The translations under genes and the position numbers were made by a program. Of a DNA stretch of 64,000 bases, positions 17,478 through 28,037 are shown one piece after another. Every line of letters begins with the position of its first letter. The stretch's first letter is position 1. The notes under the pieces were generated by a model, which was not told where the DNA came from, ran no database searches, and saw only the letters and a list, made by a program, of their open reading frames with translations. The stretch is from Roseobacter denitrificans OCh 114. Lineage in GTDB: Bacteria; Pseudomonadota; Alphaproteobacteria; Rhodobacterales; Rhodobacteraceae. Location: NCBI RefSeq assembly GCF_000014045.1, contig NC_008209.1:2069001-2133000 (forward strand), in the 5' to 3' direction.

Positions 17478-19523
17478 TCACAAGTCCTTGACCAGCCTCA
17501 GGGCGTCGTAAATCGCCGCATGTGTGTTGCGGGCCGAAACCGCATCCCCGATGCGGAAAAGCTGAAACGCGCCATCGGAGTTGGTGTTCACATTCTGGAC
17601 TTCGCCCGCGATCAGCGCGTCATGATCCACAGCGCCAAGGTTGCTGCTGAGCGGTTTGAGCGCGTGGTAAAGCTCATCCAGCGGGAAGGTCCCATAGTTC
17701 ACAACGATCTGGTCGTAATCGGTCTGATAGCTGTGATCGCTGTAATCCGTCCCGATTGTGGCACGTAACTTGTTGCCATTGCGCGCCACATCCAGCAGGC
17801 GGCGCGTCACGGTAAAGGTGACGTCCTTGTCCTGCAACGCGCGCATGTAAGGTGTCAGGTTCATCGCCATGATGTCGGGCGCAAATACGCGATCAGGCGT
17901 CATCACCTCGACTTTTGCACCGGCCAGGGCAGCCGTCTCAGCGGCTTGCAGCCCCGGATGGTCGCCGCTTTCATCATAGATCAACACGTGATCTGCCGGT
18001 TTGACATCGCCTGCGATCATCTCCCAACTGCTGATCACATGGGGCGTGTCGCGGCCAGCCTCGAAAAGTTCGGTGTTTGGCAGGCCGCCCGTCGCCACGA
18101 TCACCACATCCGGATTCAGGTCGGTGATTGTTTCAGGTTCGGCCCATGTGTTGAAATGAAAACGCACATCGCGCGCGGCACATTGGGCCATGCGCCAGTC
18201 GATGATTGAAATCATATCGCGGCGGCGCGGGTTCTGGACGGTCAGCCGGATTTGCCCACCGGGATCGGCTTGCGCCTCAAAGACCGTGACAACGTGCCCG
18301 CGCTCGGCGGCAACACGGGCGGCCTCAAGCCCCGCCGGACCTGCGCCGACAATCACAACATGGCGTGGGGCAGGGGCCGGGGCTATGACGTGCGGCATGG
18401 ACAGTTCGCGCCCCGTGGCCGCGTTGTGAATGCACAGCGCCTCGCCGCCCTGATAAATCCGATCCAGACAAAAGGTGGCCCCGACACAAGGGCGTATGTC
18501 GTCCTCGCGCCCCTCGCGGATTTTCTGCACAATATGCGGATCAGCCATATGCGCCCGCGTCATCCCGACCATATCGAGCAGCCCGTTTGCCACGGCATGT
18601 CGCGCAGTCGCCACATCGGGGATTTTGGCGGCGTGGAATGTGGGCAGGCCGGTTGCCTTTTTGACCGCCCCGGCGAAATCAAGATGTGGCGCATTGCTCA
18701 TGCCCTGCACCGGGATCACGTCGACCATCGCAGGGTCCGTATGGATGCGCCCCCGGATCACATTCAGGAAATCGAGACGCCCATCATCGGCGAGGATTTT
18801 TGAAATGCGCAGGCCCTCTTCGGGCGTGATCCCGCCTTTTTGCACCTCATCGGCGGTAAAGCGAAAGCCGATGATGAAATCCTCGCCCACGCGTTTGCGA
18901 ATGGCCCCCAAGACATCCAGCGGAAACCGCATCCGGTTTTCCAAAGTATCGGCACCGTAAGGACCGGACAGATCGTTCGTAAGCGGTGACCAGAACTGGT
19001 CCAGCAGATGGCCGTAAACCTGCAATTCGATCCCATCCATGCCACCGGCCTGCATCCGCTCGGCTGCGTCGGCGAAATCGGTGATCACCCGGTCAATATC
19101 CCAGTCTTCGATCAGTTTGGGAAAGGCGCGATGCGCCGGTTCGCGGTGGCGCGAGGAAGACAGGGAGGGCAACCAGTCGCCTTTGTTCCACGTCGTGCGC
19201 CGCCCCAGATGCGTCAACTGGATCATCACCGCACAGCCATGCGCATGGCAGGCATCGGTCAGATCGGTGATCCATGGCACCACCTCATCCTTATAGGCCA
19301 GCACGTTGTTGAACACCGGCGGGCTGTCTTTGGACACCGCCGCCGAACCTGCGGTCATCGCAAGTGCAAGCCCGGCCTTGGCGCGCTCTTCGTGATAGGC
19401 GCGGTAGCGTTCCTTGGGCATGCCGTCTTCGGGATAGGCAGGTTCATGGCTGGTGGTCATGATGCGGTTCTTCAACGTCAGATGCTTGAGTTGAAAGGGT
19501 TGCATCAAGGGATCTTTTGACAT
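17478..19523 (-). CDS. NADH:flavin oxidoreductase / TMADH-type two-domain flavoprotein
   Basis: 681 residues: an Old-Yellow-Enzyme FMN barrel (about 1-350, LTLKNRIMTTSHEP, MIQLTHLGRR, GMDGIELQVYGHLLDQF) followed by a Rossmann FAD/NAD region (about 375-660, VVIVGAGPAGLEAARVAAERG). The linker, where relatives carry a 4Fe-4S site, reads CVGATFCLDRIYQGGEALC: the second of the four usual Cys is Ala. This layout is that of trimethylamine or histamine dehydrogenase and of N-methylproline and dimethylglycine demethylases, so N-demethylation of an amine is a reasonable guess. ATG 19523 or GTG 19532. Convergent with the ICL-like gene. Confidence 0.88.
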   Translation of the reverse strand: MSKDPLMQPFQLKHLTLKNRIMTTSHEPAYPEDGMPKERYRAYHEERAKAGLALAMTAGSAAVSKDSPPVFNNVLAYKDEVVPWITDLTDACHAHGCAVMIQLTHLGRRTTWNKGDWLPSLSSSRHREPAHRAFPKLIEDWDIDRVITDFADAAERMQAGGMDGIELQVYGHLLDQFWSPLTNDLSGPYGADTLENRMRFPLDVLGAIRKRVGEDFIIGFRFTADEVQKGGITPEEGLRISKILADDGRLDFLNVIRGRIHTDPAMVDVIPVQGMSNAPHLDFAGAVKKATGLPTFHAAKIPDVATARHAVANGLLDMVGMTRAHMADPHIVQKIREGREDDIRPCVGATFCLDRIYQGGEALCIHNAATGRELSMPHVIAPAPAPRHVVIVGAGPAGLEAARVAAERGHVVTVFEAQADPGGQIRLTVQNPRRRDMISIIDWRMAQCAARDVRFHFNTWAEPETITDLNPDVVIVATGGLPNTELFEAGRDTPHVISSWEMIAGDVKPADHVLIYDESGDHPGLQAAETAALAGAKVEVMTPDRVFAPDIMAMNLTPYMRALQDKDVTFTVTRRLLDVARNGNKLRATIGTDYSDHSYQTDYDQIVVNYGTFPLDELYHALKPLSSNLGAVDHDALIAGEVQNVNTNSDGAFQLFRIGDAVSARNTHAAIYDALRLVKDL

Positions 19524-19651
19524 CGGCTGCACGTTCTACCTGTCCTGTTGCGTCCCGTCTCGGCGACGCTTCAACGCGCAGTAAGCCGCATATCCTAGGG
19601 CTTTGCCAGATCAAAAACGCCGGATAGCGGGGGGATCAGATCAGGGGCGAT

Positions 19652-19677
19652 ATCGCCGCACCAAAAGATGCGGCGAT
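19652..19677 (-). terminator. Hairpin after the GMC operon
   Basis: ATCGCCGCA at 19652-19660 pairs perfectly with TGCGGCGAT at 19669-19677, seven bases past the GMC gene stop. There is no clear T-run, so it may be a weak or factor-dependent terminator. Confidence 0.45.
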
Positions 19678-19683
19678 GTGGTG

Positions 19684-21255
19684 TTACAGGTTTCCGGCGG
19701 ACATCTCGCGCGCCATGTGATCGGCCTGCCGGATGGCCAGCGCCACGATGGTCAGCGTGGGGTTTTCGGCCGCCCCCGTCGTGAACTGCGACCCATCGGA
19801 GATGAACAGGTTCGGGATATCATGGGTCTGACCCCATTTGTTCACCACCCCGTCGCGGGCATTTTCCGACATCCGGTTGGTGCCAAGGTTATGCGTTGAC
19901 GGATATGGCGGCGTCGGGAAGGTGCGCGTGGCCCCGACCGCATCATAGACGGCCTGCCCCTGCTGATAGGCGTGATTGCGCATCGCGATATCATTGGGGT
20001 GGTCATCAAAGTGCACATTTGCCACCGGCAGGCCGTATTGATCCGTGACGTCGTGGTTGAGTGTCACGCGGTTGGTTTCCTGCGGCATGTCTTCGCCCAC
20101 AATCCACATGCCCGCCATGTTCTCATAGGCATCCAGCGCGGAAGTGAACTCGCGGCCCCATGCGCCGGGATCAAGGAAGGCGGCCATGAACGGCAGGCCG
20201 AGCGCGAGCGTCTCAAGTTCATATCCGCCGACGAAACCACGGCTGGGGTCATGGCGGGCCTCGTCCTGAATGATGCCTGCCATGGTCGTGCCGCGCCACA
20301 TCCTGACCGGCTGATCAAAGGTGGCATAAACCGACCCTGTCATGTGACGCATGTAATTGCGCCCCACCTGACCGGAGGAATTGGCCAGCCCATCCGGGAA
20401 CATGGATGTCGCCGAATTCAACAGCATGCGCGGGCTTTCGAACGAATTGCCTGCCACACAGACGGCGCGCGCCTTTTGCAGCTGCAGGTTGCCGTCCGCG
20501 TCGAAGTATTCAACGCCCGAGACTTTGCCGGCGTCATCGTGCAGGATGCGCGCCACATGGGCCCGTTCGCGCACTTCGAGGTTGCCGGTCGCTTCACCCT
20601 GCGGGATGTCGGTATAGGCGGTCGACCATTTCGACCCCCATTTGCAGCCCTGAAAGCAAAACCCTGTCTGTTGGCAGGCGGTGCGTTCGCCCCCATCGGT
20701 GGACTGGATCGCCATGCGCCCGGTGCTGACTTCGGTGTATCCCAGCGCCTTGGCGCCTTTCTCGAACACAAGGTAGTTGTTGTTGCCCGGCAGGCCCGGT
20801 CGATCGCCCGTGCGTGTCACGCCCAGCTTTTCCTCAGCCAATGCGTACCATGGGTCCATTTCCGCTGCATCTATCGGCCAATCCAGCAGGCTTGCGCCCT
20901 GCACGTTGCCATAGGTGGTCGCCGCCTTCCATTCGTGTTCCTGAAAGCGCAGGCTCGCCCCCGCCCAGTGGGTCGTCGCACCACCCACCGCCTTGACGAT
21001 CCAGGCAGGCAGGCCGGAAAAATCTTTGGCCACGCGCCAGTCGCCCGATGTCGTGCGCGGGTCCAGCCACGCCAGTTGCCCAAAGCTTTCCCATTCGTCG
21101 TTGACGTAGTCCTCGGGCAGGTAGCGCCCGCCGGCTTCCAGCGCGACAACGCTGATGCCTTTTTGCGCCAGTTCATTTGCCAGAACGCCGCCGCCCGCGC
21201 CTGTTCCGATCACGACAATAACGCTGTCGTCCGTGAGATCAAAAGGTGCCGTCAT
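19684..21255 (-). CDS. GMC oxidoreductase, gluconate 2-dehydrogenase large-subunit-like
   Basis: 523 residues. Flavin-binding DDSVIVVIGTGAGGGVLA at the N-terminus, GGATTHWAG, and the C-terminal catalytic region STHNLGTNRM with ENPTLTI define a GMC dehydrogenase. It has no signal peptide; relatives are exported bound to a Tat-signal small subunit, which is encoded 15 bases upstream (21271-21795). Substrate (sugar, polyol or alcohol) unknown. The cytochrome c subunit normally completing such complexes is not encoded nearby. Confidence 0.9.
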   Translation of the reverse strand: MTAPFDLTDDSVIVVIGTGAGGGVLANELAQKGISVVALEAGGRYLPEDYVNDEWESFGQLAWLDPRTTSGDWRVAKDFSGLPAWIVKAVGGATTHWAGASLRFQEHEWKAATTYGNVQGASLLDWPIDAAEMDPWYALAEEKLGVTRTGDRPGLPGNNNYLVFEKGAKALGYTEVSTGRMAIQSTDGGERTACQQTGFCFQGCKWGSKWSTAYTDIPQGEATGNLEVRERAHVARILHDDAGKVSGVEYFDADGNLQLQKARAVCVAGNSFESPRMLLNSATSMFPDGLANSSGQVGRNYMRHMTGSVYATFDQPVRMWRGTTMAGIIQDEARHDPSRGFVGGYELETLALGLPFMAAFLDPGAWGREFTSALDAYENMAGMWIVGEDMPQETNRVTLNHDVTDQYGLPVANVHFDDHPNDIAMRNHAYQQGQAVYDAVGATRTFPTPPYPSTHNLGTNRMSENARDGVVNKWGQTHDIPNLFISDGSQFTTGAAENPTLTIVALAIRQADHMAREMSAGNL

Positions 21256-21270
21256 GGTGCCTAGTCTCCC

Positions 21271-21795
21271 TTATAGCCAGTTGATGTCATTGAATCCGCG
21301 GTCGATATAACCACCGAATTCATAAGAAGAGCCCTCGTAGCCAAAGATCGGCCAGACCGCTTTCTGATTATAAAGCCCGGTTACAAGGCCGCCGCGGACC
21401 TGCTGAAAGAACGCGCTGTTCTCCATACCGCGCAGGATGTCGACCCGGTCGCGTTCCCAGCCAATGTCGAGGTAACTGGCGTAGCCTTTGCCGGCCGCCG
21501 CTGCGTTGAGCGCGGCAATGCCATCCTCAACTGCCTGTGCGGCCTCGGCTGAGTCATAGCCTTTCACGGCGATCACGTAAAAGGCATCGCCCACCTTGTC
21601 ATGCGGATAGATATCGCGCGCCATTTGCACCAGCGTCGCAAAGGTTTCCGGTTGCAGCTCGCTCGTTTCCATCGCCCATGCCCCATCGGGTGCGGCAAGA
21701 AACCCCGCGCCGACAACAAATGAAGCCCCCGCAGATGTCGCACGCGACAATAGCTGGCGTCGGGTAAGCCCTTTCGGGCCGGTTGTGGTTGTCAT
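21271..21795 (-). CDS. Gluconate 2-dehydrogenase subunit 3-like protein with Tat signal
   Basis: 174 residues. The N-terminus has a twin-arginine motif, GLTRRQLLSRATSAG, with cleavage likely near GAWAM. The mature part (QPETFATLVQMARDIYPHDK, RGGLVTGLYNQKAVWPIFGY) matches the small chaperone-like subunit of periplasmic GMC dehydrogenases, which carries the flavoprotein through the Tat pore. It lies between a VOC gene (18 bases upstream) and the GMC gene (15 bases downstream). Confidence 0.88.
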   Translation of the reverse strand: MTTTTGPKGLTRRQLLSRATSAGASFVVGAGFLAAPDGAWAMETSELQPETFATLVQMARDIYPHDKVGDAFYVIAVKGYDSAEAAQAVEDGIAALNAAAAGKGYASYLDIGWERDRVDILRGMENSAFFQQVRGGLVTGLYNQKAVWPIFGYEGSSYEFGGYIDRGFNDINWL

Positions 21796-21812
21796 GGTAT
21801 CCTCCCTTTGAA

Positions 21813-22208
21813 TTACAGATAGCGTCCACCGCGCTCAAGCACTTCGATCTCGTAGCCATCCGGATCGGCCACAAAGAAAAAGCGCGCGATGACCTCCCCA
21901 TCGGGCGCAAATTCAACGATCTTTCGCGGTGACAGGCCTGCGGCCTCAAATCGGGCATGTTCGCTGTCGAGATCCGTGACCGACACCGCCAGATGGCCAT
22001 AGCCTTCGCCAAGCTCGTAAGGTTGGGTGCGGTCTTTGTTGACGGTCAGTTCAAGTTCGAAACTGGTTTCCGGATTGCTGAGATAAAGCAGCGTGAAATT
22101 GGTGAAATCCAGCCTGTCTGCGACTTTCAACCCGAATGCGGTATCGTAAAAGCGAACCGACGCATTTTCGTCACGCACCCGGATCATGGAATGAATGGCT
22201 TTGGCCAA
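21813..22208 (-). CDS. VOC family protein (lactoylglutathione lyase-like)
   Basis: 131 residues: two beta-alpha-beta-beta-beta modules of the vicinal oxygen chelate fold. Candidate metal ligands are His in AIHSMIRV, Glu in SFELELTV, His in GYGHLAVSV and Glu in DGYEIEVLE, the glyoxalase I pattern. First gene of the three-gene run with the GMC dehydrogenase, so it may detoxify or isomerise a carbonyl product of it. The exact reaction is not determined by sequence. Confidence 0.9.
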   Translation of the reverse strand: MAKAIHSMIRVRDENASVRFYDTAFGLKVADRLDFTNFTLLYLSNPETSFELELTVNKDRTQPYELGEGYGHLAVSVTDLDSEHARFEAAGLSPRKIVEFAPDGEVIARFFFVADPDGYEIEVLERGGRYL

Positions 22209-22262
22209 AGTGGTCCCTCCCGTTGTTCACATGGAACATCGTGCAGGAGGGCCGCAGGACTT

Positions 22263-22284
22263 GGGTAGTATTCCCGTACTACCC
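22263..22284. promoter_or_regulatory. Palindrome upstream of the VOC/GMC operon
   Basis: GGGTAGTA at 22263-22270 and TACTACCC at 22277-22284 form a perfect 8-bp inverted repeat with a six-base spacer, 55 bases before the VOC start codon. The place and symmetry suggest an operator or activator site. On the plus strand a T-rich stretch follows, but no plus-strand gene ends here, so a terminator is less likely. Confidence 0.5.
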
Positions 22285-22315
22285 CGTATTTTTTCTTTGG
22301 CCTGTCTGGCAGCCG

Positions 22316-22609
22316 CTATTCAGCAGCCAGCGTCAGGCTTTTGCGCTCCGGGTTCATCTCTGCGAACTTCAGGCAGGCGCAGCGCAGCAGTGAGGTGAAA
22401 TTCTTTGGTTCCCCGCGTTTTTCCAAAACTTCGGTGTGCAGCTTTGAAATGAAACAGGGGGCGGTTGTGCCCTCGCTCTGCGCGATTTCGTCAATCACTT
22501 CCCAAAAGGCATTCTCCAGCCTGATGCTGGTGCTTTGCCCGTTCAACCGCAACCGACGCGTGGTGCAGCTATATCGTTCCGGATCCTGTCCGGCAAAAAC
22601 GTCGCACAT
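22316..22609 (-). CDS. Small ribbon-helix-helix-like protein
   Basis: 97 residues. TTRRLRLNGQSTSIRLENAF followed by WEVIDEIAQSEGTTAPCFIS resembles the ribbon-helix-helix (RHH_4) proteins that are often found alone in alphaproteobacteria. ATG 22609 was chosen because GGGAGGGCACC precedes it; ATG 22624 is upstream in the same frame. It lies 107 bases upstream of the VOC/GMC run on the same strand, and may regulate it or itself. A DNA-binding role is inferred from the fold only. Confidence 0.7.
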   Translation of the reverse strand: MCDVFAGQDPERYSCTTRRLRLNGQSTSIRLENAFWEVIDEIAQSEGTTAPCFISKLHTEVLEKRGEPKNFTSLLRCACLKFAEMNPERKSLTLAAE

Positions 22610-22660
22610 AAGGTGCCCTCCCATTGGTCCGCTGCGCCAGTGATGTTGTTCCGGCGGTCG

Positions 22661-22686
22661 GATGTTTGGTTTTAACGTTAAACATC
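22661..22686. promoter_or_regulatory. Inverted repeat upstream of the RHH gene
   Basis: GATGTTT at 22661-22667 and AAACATC at 22680-22686 flank the 12-bp palindrome TTTAACGTTAAA (22671-22682), about 50-75 bases before the RHH-like start codon. It is a candidate operator, possibly autoregulatory. Confidence 0.35.
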
Positions 22687-22814
22687 ATGGGTATTATTGT
22701 CTATTGCCTTGCGGATGTGTCATTTGGGCGATGCGCATACGCTGGCGTGTGTTTGACGTCTTAGAGGTCTGATATTATTTACCAATCTGTGCCGCCACAT
22801 GCCACAGTCGTGCA

Positions 22815-23756
22815 TCAGGGCATGCGTTTTGCGCCGCTGGCCGGGGGCAGGGGGTGCGTATCACGCGCCTTCTGCCCAACCCCGCGCACGATGGCCCCAA
22901 TCTGCATCAGCTGGTCGGACAGGGGGTTGGTTTTGCGCCAGACCATGCCAATGGTGCGCGACGGGCCGGGTTTGGGAAAGCGCGCAACCGCCACATCCGC
23001 AGACCGCGTTTCCAGCGACAGAGCCATTTCGGGGATCAAGGTGACGCCGATGCCCGCCCCGACCATCTGCACAAGCGTCGAGAGCGAACTGCCCTCCATC
23101 ATCTGGCGGGGGTGCGCTTCGACCGATTTGCAAAAGGACAGGGCCTGATCGCGAAAACAATGACCCTCTTCAAGCAGCAACAGGCGCATCTCCTGCAGCA
23201 TTTCCGGGCTTGGGACGGGTTTTCCTGCATCCTGCGGCGGGCGGACCAGCACGAAATCCTCTTCAAAGAGCGCAAACTCCCGCAACGCGGGTTCCGAAAT
23301 CGGCAGGGCCACAATCGCCAGATCCAATCGCGCCTCCAACAGGTCCTGAATCAGGGCTTGCGTCACGGATTCGCGCAATTCGACATCAAGATCCGCAAAC
23401 CTCTGCGCGAATGATGTCATGATCGACGGTAACAGATAGGGGGCGGCGGTTGGAATGACCCCGAGCCTGAGTCGGCCGGCAAGTGGGCCTTGCGCCGCGC
23501 GGGCGAGTTCGTCCAGCTCATCAATACTCAGCAGAATTTTGCGGGTTCTGGTGATGAAATCCGACCCCAGGGACGTCAGGCGAATTTCGCGCGTTGCCCG
23601 TTCAACCAGCGGCGCGCCCACCAATGCTTCGAGTTCCTTGATCTGCAGGGACAGGGCGGGCTGCGTGATGGCGCAGGAATCAGCGGCGCGCCCAAAGTGT
23701 TTGTGGCGGGCGAGCGCGTCGAAATATCTGAGCTGTTTCAGGGTGAGGCCAATCAT
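22815..23756 (-). CDS. oxyR: Hydrogen peroxide-inducible regulator OxyR
   Basis: 313-residue LysR-type regulator. N-terminal winged helix-turn-helix (MIGLTLKQLRYFDALARHKH) and effector domain with the redox-active pair in GHCFRDQALSFC, the same nine-residue Cys spacing as Cys199/Cys208 of E. coli OxyR. It is divergent from katG, its classic target. Peroxide forms the disulfide and turns on katG. The Cys pair makes OxyR much more likely than another LysR protein. Confidence 0.94.
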   Translation of the reverse strand: MIGLTLKQLRYFDALARHKHFGRAADSCAITQPALSLQIKELEALVGAPLVERATREIRLTSLGSDFITRTRKILLSIDELDELARAAQGPLAGRLRLGVIPTAAPYLLPSIMTSFAQRFADLDVELRESVTQALIQDLLEARLDLAIVALPISEPALREFALFEEDFVLVRPPQDAGKPVPSPEMLQEMRLLLLEEGHCFRDQALSFCKSVEAHPRQMMEGSSLSTLVQMVGAGIGVTLIPEMALSLETRSADVAVARFPKPGPSRTIGMVWRKTNPLSDQLMQIGAIVRGVGQKARDTHPLPPASGAKRMP

Positions 23757-23769
23757 AAGAAAAACTTAT
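23755..23769. promoter_or_regulatory. Possible OxyR site at the oxyR start
   Basis: ATAAG-AAAAA-CTTAT is a 15-bp inverted repeat overlapping the oxyR start codon (23756) in the gap to katG. It could mediate OxyR autoregulation. It is not a full match to the E. coli OxyR consensus, so the assignment is tentative. Confidence 0.35.
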
Positions 23770-23786
23770 CACGATGGTCAGAATAA

Positions 23787-26042
<2,256 letters not shown>

Positions 26043-26047
26043 AATCA

Positions 26048-26082
26048 ATGGCACCGGGCGCGTGATGCGTGCCCGGTGCCAT
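26048..26082. terminator. Bidirectional terminator between katG and usp genes
   Basis: ATGGCACCGGGC (26048-26059) and GCCCGGTGCCAT (26071-26082) make a 12-bp perfect stem with an 11-base loop, six bases past the katG stop and 16 before the stop of the convergent stress-protein gene. The trailing T-run is weak. Confidence 0.75.
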
Positions 26083-26098
26083 TTCTATATTCGATAAG

Positions 26099-26932
26099 TC
26101 AGTGGCTCATCAGAACCGGGATTTTTGCGTGCAACGCGATGTCATGCGTCACACCGCCGATCAGGCCCTCGCGCAAAGGCGAGTGCTCATAGGCCCCCAT
26201 GATCAGCAAGCCCGCCCCTGACGTTTCACAATAGTCCACCAGCGTGTCGGCGATGGTTTTGCCAGTACGATCAAGCTGCTTGATCGACACATTCACGTCG
26301 TGGCGATCAAGCACCATTTCGACATTCAGACCGGGCAGGCTGCCTGCGAGCGGCGAGCGGCCCACGGATACGATTTCCACCGAAACTTCGGTCTCAAGGA
26401 TTTGCATCGCATCCGCCAGTGCGCGCGCCGCCGCCCGTCCGCCATCCCATGCGACCACAGCCTTGTTGTTGAAAACCGAGCCGCGATACCCGGCGGGAAA
26501 GATCATCACCGGGCGCCCGCTGTCGAATGTGACCCGGTCGGGGTAGATTTCGATATGCGACTGACCGGGTTTATCGGATGTCTCATGCATGCCAATGACC
26601 GTGAGATCAAACAGGCGGGCATAGCTTGCCACCGTTTGCTGAACCGGCCCGTCGCTGTCGATCCAATGCAGTTTATCTGCTGGAACGTCGGCGCATATCT
26701 CTCTGAAACTATTCTCTATTTCCTCATTCGACTGGTTCTCGACCTCCATGATCGCCTCTTTGACCCGCTTGGGCATCCAGGGTTTGATCTGGCTGGAGAG
26801 TTGAGAGCCACCATGCGCAAACAGGCCGGTCAGATGCGCATCGAAAAACTTCTGCATCGTGACCGCGCCGTGCAGGGCCGCACCGGATCCGGGCAGGCCG
26901 TTATAGGCGACAAGAATGTTCTTGATGGACAT
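26099..26932 (-). CDS. Universal stress protein family protein
   Basis: 277 residues, the length of a tandem UspA-domain protein. The N-terminal half begins SIKNILVAYNGLPGSGAAL; the C-terminal half ends with the ATP-binding type loop IMGAYEHSPLREGLIGG followed by KIPVLMSH. Lies 12 bases after the panE-like gene on the same strand and converges on katG. A nucleotide-binding stress role is the family expectation; no specific partner is known. Confidence 0.9.
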   Translation of the reverse strand: MSIKNILVAYNGLPGSGAALHGAVTMQKFFDAHLTGLFAHGGSQLSSQIKPWMPKRVKEAIMEVENQSNEEIENSFREICADVPADKLHWIDSDGPVQQTVASYARLFDLTVIGMHETSDKPGQSHIEIYPDRVTFDSGRPVMIFPAGYRGSVFNNKAVVAWDGGRAAARALADAMQILETEVSVEIVSVGRSPLAGSLPGLNVEMVLDRHDVNVSIKQLDRTGKTIADTLVDYCETSGAGLLIMGAYEHSPLREGLIGGVTHDIALHAKIPVLMSH

Positions 26933-26944
26933 AGCGACCCTCCC

Positions 26945-27922
26945 TCAGGCGTAGAGCCCGGCCGTTTTCGCGCGCAATTTGGTCAGCGCAAGCACCGTAT
27001 CAATCGTGGGCGTCGGCGTCTGCGTCACCTTGCCCAATTCATGTACCGAGCCGAGCAGGGCATCGATTTCCATCGGGCGACCAGCATCGAGGTCTTGCAG
27101 CATAGATGTGCGATGCGCGCCCACAGCCGCCCCCCCGTCGATGCGACGATCCACATCAATCGGGAATTTCACGCCAAGTTTTTCTGCGATTTCCTGCGCT
27201 TCGACCATCATGCCGCGCGCAACGGCACGGGTGCCGGGATCTGTGCACAACACATCCAGCGTTGCATGGGTGAGCGCAGAAATCGGGTTGAAAGACAGGT
27301 TGCCCCATAGCTTGACCCAGATTTCGTCGCGCAGGCGGGGGCGCACGGGGGCCTTCAGCCCTGCAGATGCGAGCGCTTTTGACAAGGCCAAGGCGCGGTC
27401 GGACTTTGATCCATCCGGTTCGCCGAGGGAAAAGCGGTTGCCCTCGATGTGCTTGATCGTGCCGGGTTCGGACACTTCGGCGGCGGGATAGACCACGCAG
27501 CCGAGCACGCGGTCCGGACCGAACCCGTCCCATTGTGCATTGCCCGGGTCCACGGTGCTGAGTCGTGTGCCTTCCAGTGGGCCGCCGATTTTGTGGAAAT
27601 ACCACCACGGCACGCCGTTCACGCCGCTGACGATGGTCGTGTTCTCACCGATCAGCGGCTGCATTTTATCCACCACAGGCGGGACAGAATGGGCCTTGAG
27701 CGTGACGATCACGTAATCCTGCGGCCCAAGGTCCGACGGGTTGTCAGAGGCGGTGACCTTGACGGTGCTTTCGCCGCTTTCCTCGATCAGCGTCAGGCCC
27801 TTTTCCTGCATGGCCGCAAGGTGTGGGCCCCGCGCGACGAGACTGACGTCCGCGCCAGCCTGTGCGAGTTTTACGCCCATATAGCCGCCTATGGCGCCCG
27901 CTCCGAATATGCAAATCTTCAT
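26945..27922 (-). CDS. 2-dehydropantoate 2-reductase family protein
   Basis: 325 residues: Rossmann motif MKICIFGAGAIGGYMGVKLA, VTLKAHS, IVSGVNGVPWW, the catalytic-Lys/Asn region DEIWVKLWGNLSFNP. The family reduces 2-oxo acids with NADPH, classically ketopantoate to pantoate (PanE). Here it sits after an acyl-CoA synthetase and a Tct transporter and before a stress protein, so a catabolic 2-oxoacid or 2-hydroxyacid role is as likely as pantothenate synthesis. Confidence 0.88.
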   Translation of the reverse strand: MKICIFGAGAIGGYMGVKLAQAGADVSLVARGPHLAAMQEKGLTLIEESGESTVKVTASDNPSDLGPQDYVIVTLKAHSVPPVVDKMQPLIGENTTIVSGVNGVPWWYFHKIGGPLEGTRLSTVDPGNAQWDGFGPDRVLGCVVYPAAEVSEPGTIKHIEGNRFSLGEPDGSKSDRALALSKALASAGLKAPVRPRLRDEIWVKLWGNLSFNPISALTHATLDVLCTDPGTRAVARGMMVEAQEIAEKLGVKFPIDVDRRIDGGAAVGAHRTSMLQDLDAGRPMEIDALLGSVHELGKVTQTPTPTIDTVLALTKLRAKTAGLYA

Positions 27923-27987
27923 GGTGTTTTTCCTTCAAATCCCCTGAGCCGCGCTGGTGGTATTGCAGCTATAACAGGGGCTTAACT

Positions 27988-28030
27988 GCGCTGATCAACT
28001 TTGCAAAGCTGATCAGCGCATTTTGCAAAG
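27988..28030. promoter_or_regulatory. 32-bp palindrome with two TTTGCAAA boxes
   Basis: GCGCTGATCA (27988-27997) and TGATCAGCGC (28010-28019) flank CTTTGCAAAG (27999-28008), making a palindrome of 30 matching bases out of 32; a second TTTGCAAA lies at 28022-28029, exactly 22 bases on. It lies between the acyl-CoA synthetase stop and the panE-like start. As I recall, TTTGCAAA is the core of sites bound by the ScfR regulator PccR of Rhodobacter, and an ScfR gene is encoded at 32849. It could also act as a terminator stem, though there is no T-run. Confidence 0.6.
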
Positions 28031-28037
28031 TACCCGG

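Noticed and set aside
19972..21264. 430-codon plus-strand open frame
   Set aside because: Antisense to the GMC dehydrogenase.
22263..22294. Plus-strand terminator (hairpin plus T-run)
   Set aside because: No plus-strand gene ends nearby; its place upstream of a minus-strand operon favours an operator.
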